Below, one piece after another: positions 47,401 through 62,400 of a stretch of 64,000 nucleotides of DNA. Position 1 is the first letter of the stretch, and each line of letters opens with the position of its first letter. The stretch is from Xiphophorus maculatus (lineage: Eukaryota; Chordata; Actinopteri; Cyprinodontiformes; Poeciliidae): contig NC_036456.1 in assembly GCF_002775205.1 (NCBI RefSeq), positions 16,643,463 through 16,707,462 of the forward strand, in the 5' to 3' direction. The translations under genes were made by a program, and so were the position numbers. Below the pieces are notes generated by a model. That model was not told the origin of the DNA and ran no database searches. It saw only the letters and a program-made list of their open reading frames with translations.

Positions 47401-50400
47401 TGTGAGGTTATGGAGGTATGAGTGACATGAACAAGGCGGGATTAGTACCAGATGAACACTGTTATTAGGACAGGTTGATGGCAGGGTTCACAACAAACTA
47501 AATCACAGGGAGCTTCGGCTAAGGTGCTCAGTCCAGGCAAATGAAAATGAAGACAGAACGTGGACAAGGCACTTTGGACACACGCATGTACACGCAAACT
47601 CACGTAAACAAACATATATGTGCAACTAGTACCTTGATAAAATAAAATGAATATTCTAAAATAGAAGTGAATTTTCTTAAAAGATTTTTTGTACTACTGC
47701 TCAACTCACAGGGAGACCCATATGTCCACGATCTCCTTTGTGTCCCGGTTCCCCTCTCATGCCCTTTAGTCCGTGCAAACCAGGTTCTCCCTACAGAGAG
47801 TCGAAGTAGAAGATGATTACGCAAAGCTGATGTTTAACACCTTCCTGCTGCTTAAAACGAACTTTATGTCGCCTAAAAATCTAAAATTGCAATTCATTTT
47901 GATGTGATTTTAGACTAAAACAAAGCGGTGCACAGATGTAAAATGGAAGGATGTTGGAAAATAAAAATCTAAATATTCGGTCTTCGTTACTCAGACAACC
48001 CAAAAAAGCAATAGTTTAATGCGAGAATGGAAATGCACGACACAACTGCAGACCTCCCGACATACCAAGATAAGCAACACATAACCTGACAGGCTGTACA
48101 AAGAGAGAATTTCACAAAGAAGCAGACAAGAGTTGTTAGAGATGGTTGTAGCTGTGGGACGGAAAGATTTTGGGTAGAGGACTGTGTTGCAGCTCATCTG
48201 CAGAAGACTGAAGAACAGTCCTGTATCCGCTTTAGACTTTTACAATATTAAAGAAGATCTACCACAATAAGGCATTTCTAAACTCACGCTCAACCATACA
48301 TTAATCTAGTCAGTTGAAAGGCTTGAAAACATCAAATGAGAAAGACATCAACAACAATAAGACCAGAAGAGCTACTTAATCTGTAGTGAGTAATTATGTA
48401 TTTTCTTGTAAGCAAGATTTTTCTTCAGATGGACAGATAAGTGCAAAATGATCTATACCCTTGTTAGTATAGATAGCCCTATTTAATTACTAATTGAAGT
48501 AATTAAAGTACTTCAATTATTTTAATTGAAGTAATGTTTTGAAGTGGCCAAGGTAGAGTATTGACAGGAATCTGACAAAAAAAATCATTCAGGGAGGTAA
48601 AGAGTAGAGTTGGGTTTGAGACCTTCCAACCTTAAAGACTTGGGAGGTAAATTCTCAAAATACCAGTGAAAACTTGGAGAAAGCTGCTTGGCAACAACAA
48701 GAAGGGTTTTACAGTTGTAATGCAGAGGAACGGTTTATTATTGAAAGAGGTACAAACAATTTTCCACATGCCACTGTACATTAAAAAGTACAGAGAGATG
48801 CCTGCTGCATTTCAGCACAGGTTTCTGGCTGAAAGAAACTAATATCAATGTAGAAATTTGCCAGGGGTATGAACATTTTCACTGTATCTCTTAATGTATT
48901 TTAAACAACATTTACCTTAGGCCCCGGGAAGCCATGGGGTCCCTGAAAAACATTCGAAAGGGACACTTTAGGTCAAAAGGTAACTACGTGGTGCGTGAAT
49001 AATGAAGTCATTTGTTGATTTAGGAGCATCAGAAGATTTTCTCTTGAAGAAATAAGCAAACCAGAAACAAACAGGGTTTGTCTTATATATTTGGTTCAGG
49101 GACAAAGAAAATACTACAAAACCCCCAAACTCACCATGGGTCCCGAGGGCCCGTGAGGTCCTGGTGGCCCTGGAGGGCCAGTTATCTGAAAATGTAAAGA
49201 AATTACAAAAATAAATCCTCAAATGAAAACCTTACTCTCACTCTATTTCATGATAACAATAGTTCCCTGCATGTTTGGCTATAAAAAGCTCAAACTCTAT
49301 TTAATGCATTTTTATTATCGATACGTTACTCACAGATGGACCTTGTGGACCTGGAAGTCCTGGATCTCCTTTGTCTCCTTTTGCTCCGTTAACGCCCTGT
49401 TATGAACAAGCATTATGAGGTGAATTGTTTGAACATGTTGAATATAGATACGTTTTAAGAAACCTTTGTTACTCCAATAGTGTGTGTGTGATTCTTACAG
49501 GTAAGCCAGTTAAACCAGTGCTTCCTTTCTCCCCTGACGCTCCGGGCATTCCCATGTCTCCCTTGGAACCTTTATAACCCTGAGAGAGGTCACACACGCG
49601 CACACACGCCCAGATGATTCAGTTTTAATTCATGATACTTATTACAAACTTCACTTATTCATGTTCCAGAGCAGGTTCAGAGCAAGTTGTGCAACAGAGA
49701 CCTTAACGCAACCCGCGAAATCTTTACATCTAACCAGTTCTATTTATTTACATAAGTGGACTTCTTGCACAGAATGTAACATTTGGCTTGTAATTCACAA
49801 TGCTATTTCATGCGCAAAATGTGTGCAAAACCACATTTGGAGCTTCTGTCTGAGTAAAGCGATCTACTCACTCTCTCCCCATCGAGTCCAGGAAGACCAG
49901 GCAGACCGCGATCTCCCTACAACCACACAAATAGACAGCATTGTTGCAAAAATAACACACACTACAATTAAATGTTTAGATCTTGCACAATACGCTTTAC
50001 GCCACATCACGTGACACCTGAATTAAGATTTAGACATGAGGGTAAAAATGCCACCTTAAAGCCTGGTGGTCCTATTGGTCCAGGTGGCCCAGGAGGACCC
50101 TGTACAAAAACAGTGACAGAAACCAATGGTGACTCCATTCGGCTCTTCACAAGATATTTGCACCATCATAACAGTTTTTAAAAGGAAAAAACACTATGAG
50201 AACGATGATTTAGTTTGAGTAGAACTACATTAGAAGTCAGTCTCACACAATGAATGCTGAAGTGAGAGACACATGCAAAGAGTGAATTACAACCACAAAA
50301 ATCACATTTGGATGTTAGAATTTAGATGCTGTTTAAACATTTTTAAACCCATCTGGTATGGTTTTTTAATTTGTAAATATCTAAAATAAGTTTGACATGT

Positions 50401-53400
50401 TCTTGAAATTGGCCTGTTTGCAGAAGCAAAAGTTTAAAAGAAACTTCATTGCAAAATTTGTCAAGTAATCAGAAAATCAAAAATTATATTTTTTGCTCAC
50501 GTACTAAGATGTAATTGCCTGAATGTATTTTATTTCTAATTTCTTGCAACTAGATAAAAAAACGAATTATTATTTTAAAATACATTTTTCAGACACTTAG
50601 TTTACAGACCGTTACACAGAAACACAACAGTGACACAGGACACTGCTTCATTCACTGTAAAGCAAACACACTGCTGGACGTATGAACACACACACACACA
50701 GGGCCGTGCAATCCAGTGCTGGTGTGGCGTCGGCTCCATGCTGGGACAAAGATGGATCAAACGTGATGATGACACAATACACAGAATATACACACAGCCT
50801 ATTTACCGTGACTGTAATAGTGGTAATCCTCTGCAGTGGGCCGAAAGAGTGGGAACGGAAAGCAGGTAAGAGATAAGATTACACAGGTCACTTGAAACTG
50901 TTGGGACAACACGTTTCTTCAGTTGAGCTTAAGATACTTTTTCTTTTTATCTGACACATAAGCAAAGGCCAAGTGACAGAAACTGGAGGTTATCTTTACA
51001 GGAAAATATTGGTGTCAGCATGGCATGATGGAGCATTAGGTATACTTCAGTGAGAGGCCAAGGCAAACAAAAAGTTATCTTTCATTGTGCTCTCTCCTCT
51101 GGTAGACATGAGAGGGGATAACAATGTACCAGTTAGGCAATGACATGTCTGACCTGCAGAGCTTCTTCGATGTTTCCATTGTAGTCAATGATTTCAGTGG
51201 CTCCTCTGTCTCCTTTCTGCCCGGGAGGACCCTGCAACACACCAAGAACCACATATCAACATAAAGGACACGTCCTAATTTCAACCTCTTACTCTGACTG
51301 AGAGGTCATTTCTGCCCCCTAGTGGTGAGCAGTTCTTAGGAAGCAGCATCATACAGTTTGAGTCAAAGCATGCACAATTACTAAGTGAACAATTTAAGGA
51401 ATTGAAATAAGTGCTTACTCTTGGGCCAATAGATCCCAAATCTCCTTTATCTCCAATATCCCCCTTACATGAAACAACAAACACAAATTTACATGCGTAC
51501 AAGTCTTATTAGGGAAAATAAATAAATCAAAAGCCTTATGAGAACTTTTTATGAGAAGGAATGAATCATAATATAGGTTTACAAATGATCACAAGAGTGG
51601 AATTAAAAAGCAACAGCACAAAAGTGAAAATGTGATGATTTTTGCAGTTATACATACATTTATCTTTGACATTTCTTTCTAAAACTTTTATTTATGTATA
51701 TATATTTATATATTTTTAAGAGCTTGGCCTTTAAAATTGTCAGCACTTGATAATTTTCAACCTCGTTCCACATTGTTACCAGGGGTACCAAAAGCTAGGA
51801 AAGGTGCTGTGAATGTCTGCTATTCATGAAATCAAAGAAAGCATCTGAGCCGTACTCACCTTTGACCCTTTAGGTCCAGGCATACCAGATTCTCCTTGTG
51901 AACCCTGCCAAGGATAGTAAAATAAATTAAACTATACATCTCAAGTATTAAATTACTTGAAGCGGACATCTGATCATCCACCTCCCAGACTCCTCCTGGG
52001 GAACCAACACCTAGGTTAAAAACAAAGCTTAAAAACAAACATCTTATCTTGTTACTGCTGAGCAACAGAGGATGTGTTTATTTGAACACTCTCCCTAACT
52101 AATCCTGGGTTTAACTTGGGGCTTCTAACAGGATATGTTCCAGAGTCATCTGAGTCCTCTAAGTTTAGACTGCAGCTTACGCTACCAGCAGGGTCAGTGG
52201 CAGACATAAACAAAATGGGGAACTCATTTAGAGCCGGTTTACATAACTCCAACACCTTAAGATCCTAGTAAGTAATGGTAATGATTGTTAAAACAGCTTT
52301 CTTCTTTGGGAAAAAAAAGTTAATTTCTTAGTGTGTTAATGAATAATAAGTTCGACTTTTCAGGATTTGAAACAGGATAACTGCTGTTTTCAGAAGGAAT
52401 ACTCTAGATGGCAGCAAAGTCACAAATATGAGCCTGGATCATCCTGCCATCGGTCAGATGGTGGGGATCGTGCATGTGTGCATCATATCCTCACCTTTGG
52501 CCCAGCAGGTCCGATTTCTCCTCGATCACCTTTTCCTGCTGGTCCGTGGTCACCCTTCTCACCCTATTAAGACCAAAACACATGCTGTTCATAAGACGTT
52601 CACTGGCAGAACAACAAAGAGCGATTGAACAAAACACACGGGTGTTTTTATAGGTGGGAGAACAGCTTTAGAAGAGGGAAGTCCAACAGTCCTCATGTTG
52701 GACTCTGCATGTCTCAGATGTGCTCCAACACAACTGAATCAAATGGATAAATTACTTCATCTTCAAATGGATAAATTACTGCTGACCTAAGTCTTCTAGG
52801 TCAGCAGTGGCACGCTCAGAAACTGTTCACTTGATTTAGTTTTGTTGAGTCAGAGAAACACCAGAAACATGGAGAGTCCTGGTGTTCGAGGATCATTATG
52901 CAGCAATAATACGTTGTTTTGTTTGATTGTACGTTCATTTACAACCACACAAACTTTTGCTTTTTTTTACACTTTCTTTCCAAGCAGTCAGTCTTTCCTG
53001 AAACCTTTTAAAATGGTCTTGATGGTCTCTTGTTCTCCAGACTTTCTGAAGGCCTTTTAATATTCTTTGAATTTTGGCTATTTTTGCTTTTTACTATTAT
53101 TTAGTTCAGTTCTTGCATATATATTTGATCAGGAGGGCATATTGTCTAGTATGTGAAAAAATAAATGCAGGACAAACTACAAATTGGTTAAAAGGGCATC
53201 TACAGCCAATTAATGTCTGGATTTTATGTTTCTCAGCCACAGGAAAAAATCCAGTAAAGATATGATGCAGGATACATGATCCTCCAGTTGATCTTGCTCC
53301 AGCTAACAGCTCTATTTAAACCACATTAGTGGTAAAGTACTATTCTCTGTTCATTTTATCTCTAGGATTTTCAATAGATTTAACTTAAGAAATACAAAAT

Positions 53401-56400
53401 TCTGTCTTTGCATGCATTAATCACAAAGACTGCTAGCAGCTAATTTTCCAAATAAACAATTTGAAGGTATTATCTTCTTGGTGCTTCATTAGAAGGCAGC
53501 TGAACTGCTTTTTAAAGGTATTTTATGTCTCATCCAAAAGGCTTCAGCTCTTCAGAGGTTCCTCAGAATTCAGCTTAGAACTCACTAAACAACGTTTTTT
53601 AAAGGAAAAGTGAAACATCTTCAAGAATCAACCACCACCAGCCCTGCATCTATCATACAGCCATCGACATTACCTGGTAATCATCACTTATTGGGCCTGT
53701 TAAAAACCAGCTATCGTCCGTGGCTACTGACCTCAATAACCAACTTTGCCGTTGCCAGAAGATGTCACAAATGTTTATATTGTGTTTTATACTTTTGTAA
53801 GTTTTTTCTGGAAACCAAAATTGGTTTGGTAGCTCTCCTTTATGAGCCATGCGACTTCAAGAGAAACTGATAATTATGGTAGTTTTTCATCACAGTGGCA
53901 GCTACAAAATAACCTCACTGCACGTCTGCTATGGAAGTTCTTGACACTGGACAAAACAAATTGACTACATAGAAATGGTGACTCCTGTGGTCTTCTTGTT
54001 TTGAGACTAAAAATACAGCCTCCAGTGTTGCCAGCATATTTGATATATTTGTATAATAATAGATGTGTAGTAGTCTATAAGTGTTCAGTCTCCATAGCGG
54101 GAACTTCCTCTTCTGGTGTAAGTCTCCACCTACAGTTTTAACTTAGATATGCAGCGTCAGGACATAGGTTTAGCACACCCACCCATTGGTGGTGCATGTG
54201 AAACTGATGCCAGCTACAGCGTCATGTACAGGTTACTGTAGGTCAAATCCATGTGTTATCCATTTTGTTCCCAAGCGCACCGCGTTCCGTGCATCCTCAG
54301 AAGTTGGGAGCATATCCCCTCCAAAACAAAGGGACTATTATCATCCACACATCATTGAATCCTCAAGTTCACAGAAAAGGAGAAAAAAAAACCCCAGAAT
54401 CCTCGCATGTGGAGCTAAAGCCTTGTAAATAATTATGTTTTTTCAGCAGCCAAAAAGGTAGCTGTGGAACTGAAACTTTCTACAACTTTACAAAACCTGT
54501 GAAAAATGGTTAGAAGGAAGGATCAAACTAAAGGGAAGTAAAGGATGACTCATGACTTTTACGTCGTAGATATTTTTGGAAAACAGTTGCACCCTTAAAA
54601 ATGAGGTAACAACCCCAGTTTAAGTTGATGAGAATACATAAGTTCTGCAAAGTTTTTTTTTTGGTCATACTGAAACATTGCACTAGCTGTCCAGCACACA
54701 GTATAAAGTAAAACCTTGTGGCACAGTTGTTGTTGGCAAAAAAGGGGAAACCTCTCTGCACCAGATCATCTTCCAAGAGAGTAAAATCAGCAGCTACAGA
54801 ACAGAACTCGCAAAGCCCTTATTTATATGTAATTTAATTGTAATAAAACCGAGTTATGAGTGTCCCACTGCAGTTCTGCCTTTAGTTCTCCATAAAACTA
54901 ACAAAATGTTGCTCAAAGCAGTAGAGGGTGATGCAAACAGAATATATTCTGATTATCAAAGCACTGCAAGCTGCCTGATGTTTGGATCATCACCCCTGGC
55001 CCCACAGTAGGATAATGTCATGACTCAAAGGAAGCAGTAGAGGATTAGCTCATTCTGACCGCTTCAGCCTGACATTTAGTGGAGACAGAGTTTTAATAAC
55101 ATCGGTGACATGACAATACGCTATCCACTGTTCTGTTAGCACAGTGTTATTAAAATCTGTCAAACAAGTTGCATCTGATTCGTCGTCGATCACTGTCACA
55201 ACAAGAAGAGGCTCAGTCAGGAAAACTGATGTCACTCACTTTAGTTCCTGGGAGTCCTGGAAGTCCTGGTTCTCCCTGGGGGCCGAGGAATCCTGGCTCA
55301 CCCTGAAAAAAACCCAAAAGAAGAAAAAAAAAAAAACAACAACAAAGAAAATAGCTATTACTCACTTTTCCACTGGGCATTTCTAATGAGCGCTAAACAG
55401 CACACGCAAGATGAGTGACCAAATACATTCATAAGGACAGGCATGCACTTACTGCTGCTCGCACACCCCCACGTGCACACAAGCAGACTGAGGATTGCAT
55501 GCATTAATCACAACGACAGGCAATTTGTTAATTGCTCCTTAAGTTTCACATATACTAACATTTTTCTTTCTCATGAGCCTGAACATATGATATGACGGGC
55601 CTTAGCAGAAACTCATCAAGACCCTAAGAAATGAGGTAGAGTGTGCAAAAAAAAAAAATGCACTTCACGTTTTTACCCAGCTTCCAGTATGAGGTGTGAT
55701 GCTGCACTGGATTTGCACCGCATTTGGTTCTAAAGCAGCAACCAAAATCCCTTCTAGAGTGCTTCAGGTGCTCAGGAAGCCCTCGATGAAGTGATGGGCA
55801 TGTAGTTCTCTAAGTGTTAAACCAAACAGCAAAGTATGCGGAGGAAGAATAAAGGGCAAGGCCAGCTCAGAACCTGTTAAAAGTGCCATGTTAGCAGAAC
55901 TTTTTAGAATCACATCAAACATGCAGGCCTGCTAAGTAAAAACAGGAGTGTACGAAATGTAAAACGAAAGTTTTTAGGTTTTTTTAACAAGCCGAACACG
56001 TTGCAGGCACATAAAGAAAAGGGAGAGAGAGAAGCACAAACCAAAAACAGGAACAAGCATCAGCATCATGCCTGTGTCAGCATTCACAATTTAAACACAT
56101 TATTTTTCAAGCCAATGGTCTTGAGATACGTTAATGTGACTACACTAACATGAGAAGGTTATTAAGTGCTGGTTGCATGTTTAGCTCCTGTGCTATTGCT
56201 TTCCAAATCAAAAAGAAAAAAATTCTAAAGATGTGACTAAACTTCCTCCCCTAAACGACAAGGATTAAACTGGGGTTCTGTGGACAGTTTATGAGAACCT
56301 AATGTCTCAAAATCCAGATAACTTTCTGAAGATCTAAATTTAATTAAGCAGTGTTCCTCAAAGGAGGAAGCTGAATGGATGGGGGAGGGGTTCAAAACCA

Positions 56401-59400
56401 AAGTGGATTTCTAGGATCTGGAAACAATTTCAAATTATTCAAATCTCAAATATTTCACAGCTGTGAACGAGAACCCTCTATTTTATAGACCTTTAAACTG
56501 CTGCCATATTTGCCTTACATGGACATTTACACTGATGACTAAGAGTGTAACGAGATCTCATGGCACGCCATCGCATTAAGTCTTTTCAAAGTGAAAGCCT
56601 TCTTGAAAATGAGTGAGAAATTGAAGTAGGAAACAAAGCAGTTTTCTTTTATTGCCAGAGAACAATGTTCAGTTTCTACAACTGGCCTTTAGGGGGAACA
56701 GCTCCACCTGAGCAGCCAGGTGTAGCTGGCACCAAGACATTGCTGATGTAAATCGGTGAACAGAAACCAACAAACTTTCTCAAGAGCTGGTGATCTTACA
56801 ATTTAACAGAGGAATGGAAAAGAACAGGAAAGTGACTCACCAGAGTTATTTTAGTGTCTGATTTTTAATGAGACCAGTCAATGTCTCGCTCATAATGTTG
56901 GCAGTGCTGGCTGATCATTCGCCATACCATACTCTTACAGTTTTCTGTCTTTTTTTTGTAATTTCAATACATTTTCTGAAGCCGATAACGTATGCTGTAA
57001 GAAAATGTCACGTGACTTCAATAAATGTCTGTCAGCAGAAGGTAATTTAGTGTCGTTTTGCTTTTGAAAATGCTCAGTTACCTAGAAAATAAGCAGATAT
57101 GTCGTGGTACAGTACATAAGTGTCAACTGTAGGACAGCACACTCAAACCATCACCATTTTGTGAGGTACACACATTGTGTTTTCACATAAATATAAATAA
57201 ATAATCAAATACATTTTTAGGGGAAAAAAAACATCTTTAGAAACTATAACTAATATGACACAAAAGTCTGTTTGAAACAAACATCTGTTTGTGAAATTCT
57301 TTTTAATGACTAAATTTTCACCCCTGCTGAAGACATTCTGAGAGTTATCCACTCTAGGTAAGTTGCTAACTGCGTAAAACCTATCCCTTTCATGCATGAT
57401 TTATGATCCTTTGTGTCAGAATTTTCTTTCCATTTTTAAAATTTTTTTCTTAAGGCATAAAAAAGGTAGGACATTTTTTTTATAAAAATAATTTTATATT
57501 TTATTTTTATGTGATCAATTGTAATTTTGTCCAAATACAAAGTTGTTATTTGAAAAATACATCAGTAGTATTGTTCCTTAGGGGTTATCTGATGTCCCAA
57601 TATTTTTTTTACTTGCAAGAGTCGTCTATAGTAGGAGGACCGGGTCGGTTCTCATGCTTTTTTGTCTGTCGGCCATATTGTATTTAACAAAAATAATTTC
57701 CTGCATTTGCAGCTGATGGCCAGTAGTTGATGGTATATTTTATGATGCATTAGTGTCCACTTCAGTGGTCTGTGTGCATTTATAACATAAAAATCCACAG
57801 GAAGCACAAGAAAATGGCTTTTAGATAGCTGTCCACTGTAGTGACCACTATGTATGAAAGGGCTATCCTTAGATCTCAAATTGAAAGCATCTGAACAAAC
57901 TCGCCAACAGCAGAATTTCCAGACTCTCCACATTTTCAGGAAGTGGGCTAAAGCTCTTAAAAACGGATGTTATTCACAAATTCGTAATGACACAATTATC
58001 CTGCACAAATTTAGCCCTAAAATCCAAAGTTTTTACTGCACTTGAAGGTAGTTCCGCAGCTCCTGCAGATGGAGCACTCACGTCTGCGGGCAAATCCCTC
58101 AAAGGACGGAAAAGGCAAGATCGCCAGACCTCAGTGCCATGACAATGGGTGAGCTGAGTTGCTCTGAGCTCTCTCAGACGGGCAGAAGCGGATGGACACG
58201 GACAACACCGGGTGGACATGACTGAGAGGGGGATGAAGACAGCAAAGCAATTACCTTTATCCCTGGGAGTCCAGGCAGCCCTGGAAGTCCTGGCTCTCCC
58301 TACACAGGAAGAGTGCGACATGTTACAGCCAAGCCAAGCTAAGCTGAGTCAAGCCTCATTTGTAGGCTCATTGGGGTTTTTATTAGCTCTACACGTTATT
58401 TCCTGTTTTTATTTTCGCTGGCTATCGAGTTGCCGCAGCTCTGGAAAGCAGTCTCCTGGCTTGAGTTGACTGTCATTTGCTTGAATGGGGATGGGAGCAT
58501 TAGCAGAACAGAAGGCACATGCATCTTTTTTTAAATACTAGCTCATGCAGCTGTAGCTTGACAGTCTGATTAGTGCTTGTTATAACACTCAACCCTTCAC
58601 AAGGAGCAGCAGAGTTTCAGTTTGAAGATTTTATTGGTTCGGACAGGTGTGAAAAGTCCTGGTTTCTAAAAAGGAAAAACTGTCAGATATGTTGGGTTAC
58701 GGTTGCAGAAGCTGTTTGGGAGAGCTGCAATGACTTGTGGATCATTAGAGTCTGGCAGCGTGGGAAGGTCCCATTTTACCCAACTTTTCTGTTACAAAAA
58801 AAGTCAAAAACTCCAGAAGTTTGAGCAACGAACCCAGTATGAGATCCAACTTTAGGTAATAAAAAAAAAGACCCCCAAAAATTCAGAGGTCATGTCCTTT
58901 CTGAGGCATCTGTGAGACTTCAAAGATAAAAATTTGGACTGGGAATAATTTAATGCTCAATTAGGCCCCTTGTATTTATGGCTTCTGAAAAAGAAATGAT
59001 TAGTGCTGCACGAGAATGATCAACTTTAACGACACTTGAGGGATCAGAGAGAAGGCTGTAAAGTTACTTTGTGGCTTATGAAAGGGACTGTAAATTAGTG
59101 AATAAAAGTCTTTCTTGTGGACAAACACTTTACCAGCAGTTACTGGCAATCAGCCAATGGGAAATTTCTTTATCCCTGGATTTCTAAAGATGATTGGAGA
59201 TAGTTTTTGATGTTTCTGCAAAAACAGGTTGAGTATGAAATAGTCGAGAAAATAAGACAGTTTGCGTCTCATCTGCAGCATCAAATATCAAACTGGTTTG
59301 CAAGAAAAAGGAAAAATATAACAAATGATATAAGTGCAACACACGGGATTTAAAAAGTGACAGAATTTCAGTTGCAGTCAGGTCTTTCTGCTTTTCCATA

Positions 59401-62400
59401 GTTTTAATCACAATGACTTACAATGCCTAGCAGAGATATTCGTACAGTGCTTTGCCCTTCAACTAAACCCATTCAACAATTTGTTACATTACAACTATAA
59501 ACTTGGATGCACTTAATTGGGATTTCATGTGATAGACCAACACAAAGTAGTGGAGCATTTTCCACTACCTCAAATACTCCACTTCAAAGTAGTGGAGCAT
59601 TTTTAAGTAAACAGAAACATTGTGTGGAATATATTTGTATTTATCGCCTTTGAGTGTGACTTTCTCCTCCTCCAGCGTTTCACATGTACAGACTGATATT
59701 TTTGCCCATTATCTGACAATGACCTCTAGCTCAGTCAGATTGGACAAATAGCATCTGAACATTAGTCATCACATTATTCTCCATTTTAGCTCTGTTTGTA
59801 TGTTTAGGGTTGTTGTCATCCTGGAAGGTGAACTTCCACCCCAGTTTCAATTCTTTTCAGGTGTTTCTCAAGGATTGCCCTGTAATTAGCTCCATCTATC
59901 TTGCCATCAGTTCTGACCAGCTTACCTGCTGAGGAAAAGCATGAGTAGTCTGCACTGACACTCTGCTCAATGCAAACACAAACTGGGCTGGGACAGTAGG
60001 GCCAGCCAACAGAATAGGGTCAGACAAGCCCTAGATGGACCCTTTAGTGAAAAAAGGCGTCTAAATGAATGGGTGATTAACAGGTTTCTCTGGCACTTCA
60101 AATGCAATCCGTTGAATGAGGTTTGCTTGAATAGAGACCCATCTAAAACCTGCAGGACAAGGGTTGAGAACCACTGACCTGGTCTTGGGCAACATCAAAA
60201 ATATTCCTTATGGTATTCTTCTTGCTGCTTTTTAATACAGGCCAGATTTGTGAAGTAATCTGGTAACAGACTCTCCTACCTCGGCTATGGATCTTTGGAT
60301 TTAAATGGATGACCACGTCTTGGTAGGTTTACAGAACCAAACTTGTTCTATTTTCAGATAATGCAACGAACAATGCTTTACGAGATGTTGAAAGCTTGGG
60401 ATATGTCTTTGATTAGTACTTGTCCAAGGAGGGTTGATCATTCAATAATGTTCTCTAACAAATGTTTGAGGCCTTAACAGTTGTATTCATATTGATATTG
60501 AATTACTGCACAGTGGGGTAGTTGTTTCAGTTGTCTTGGAGGAAGAAGTTCGCAGATTTAAATCCTGGCATGGATTTAAAATGTAGTAAACACATTCTTT
60601 CTGTGCATAAAGGGGCTCTTTCTGGGTACTCCAGCTTCCAAAAACAGGCATGCTAATTACTCCTGTGCCCTTAGCATTCAGTGTATGTGCAGGCGTGTTT
60701 GTCCTGTTTGTCTCTATGTTACCCTTTAATGGACTAGTTACCTGTACAGGATGAAGCTCACTTCTCACCCAATGGCCACTAAAGATGTGCACCCTCCAGA
60801 TAATTGGTTGTCCTGGATTTCTGTACTTTTGACATCACAGTCATGCAAAACTTTGTGCTGGTCTATGAAACCCACCAAAATACAATTTTCTCTTTTCACA
60901 TATCGTGGAAAAGTTTAAGGGTGCAAATAAAATGACAATAAAATACATTAAGGCTTGGGGTGATGCGATTAGCCAAAGTTTTGCAAAGCACCTTAGTTTG
61001 TTGCCTCTCAAGGCAATAAACATGTAGACAAGTTGCCAATGCTTTTCAGTTGCACTGAAGCAAAGCTATTTAATGCAAGAATCTGGTAAAGTTAGACAAA
61101 CCTAAATAAATCCTAAACAAAAAGGGAAACATACCCACAAATGTTAGTATGGTTTCTGAGAGGTTGTAATGCCTGAAAACTGAATCACAGCTCTACAATA
61201 GTCAATCATCTTTAAGTGTCAGATTTAACCGAGCCTTTCTAATGTAGAAAACATATTTTGCACAACAGACTCCACTAGGCTTTGAGATAACCAACCTTTA
61301 TTTGAAATATCTTGGAATAAAAGCTTCCCCTTCTATTGAGTACGTCTAGGTATGGGCATTGACACTGCGAACAGACATATCAGTATGCACAGACAGAACT
61401 TGTCTGTTGCAAGTTTCCGTTCATTCGTGAAAATATTTAATTTAGAAGAAATAATAATGATTACCTTCTGTCCACTCCGTCCAGGTTCTCCTGGTTCGCC
61501 CTGTAAGACATAAAACTGTGTCCTTCTCAGCTGCTTCATTTATACACCATCTTAACCAGAACTGCAAGGCATTTATCCAGAACGTTTCTAGTGTTTCTGA
61601 CCAATAAAAGTAGATTTAGACAAAATACCATATTCATATAAACAATTACTCGCAGATCCACAGATCAGGGCCTCTTGAGGTTCAGAGTTTTGTCCAAGAG
61701 AAACGTGAAGAGCTAGATTCGAACTGACAACCTTTCAACTAACACACCAAATTATGAGTCATTCAGACATAAAAGTCTCCTAAACCCAAGAGATCAATCA
61801 ATGGTTTTAATGTGGACTATAAGGCTTTTCACCCAGGGCAGGGTTTGTTAGAGGGGTTGTTGGAATTGTCATAAGAATATGACAGTGAAGTTTGTATCCT
61901 TTTCACACTAAAATTTAAAGCATATTCAGGTTCTTTAAAGGAATATCTGAACTGAAATTGAGTGAAAGGCAGATCAATTTCAGACAAAAAAACTTTGCTA
62001 AACATGTAGAAAGGCTGTTTCAAAGTGGTTTCATTTTGCCTTTACATGTATGCATTCATGTCTGCTGAATAAATTAGAGATTGCAAGCCATTTCTTAATA
62101 TTTTAAACAGTCACCTAAGTTAATCTAAGCATTCACTGTTTCTAATTTGGTTGAACAAAATCCAATCTTTTAAATTAACGTTTAGCTTTTGTCACAATAA
62201 AACAAAATACTTGACTAAGTAGCTTGTTTATCGACTAAGATGTAATTCCAAGAACAGCTTATTTTGAGCAATTTCATTTCTGCACATTTCTCTTCACATG
62301 TAGTTTCAAATTTTACATAAATTTCTCCAGGATCTCTTTGACTCATCGAACATTGCTGGAATGAGAAAAGTTAGGAAAATCTCGTTTTAGCTAGTAGACT

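Noticed and set aside
49661-50014. 117-codon plus-strand frame
   Set aside because: It runs antisense across a COL25A1 exon and intron; the minus-strand collagen exon explains the openness there.
61690-61780. tRNA-like TTCGAAC motif
   Set aside because: No A-box, anticodon arm or acceptor pairing could be found around it; perhaps a SINE remnant.
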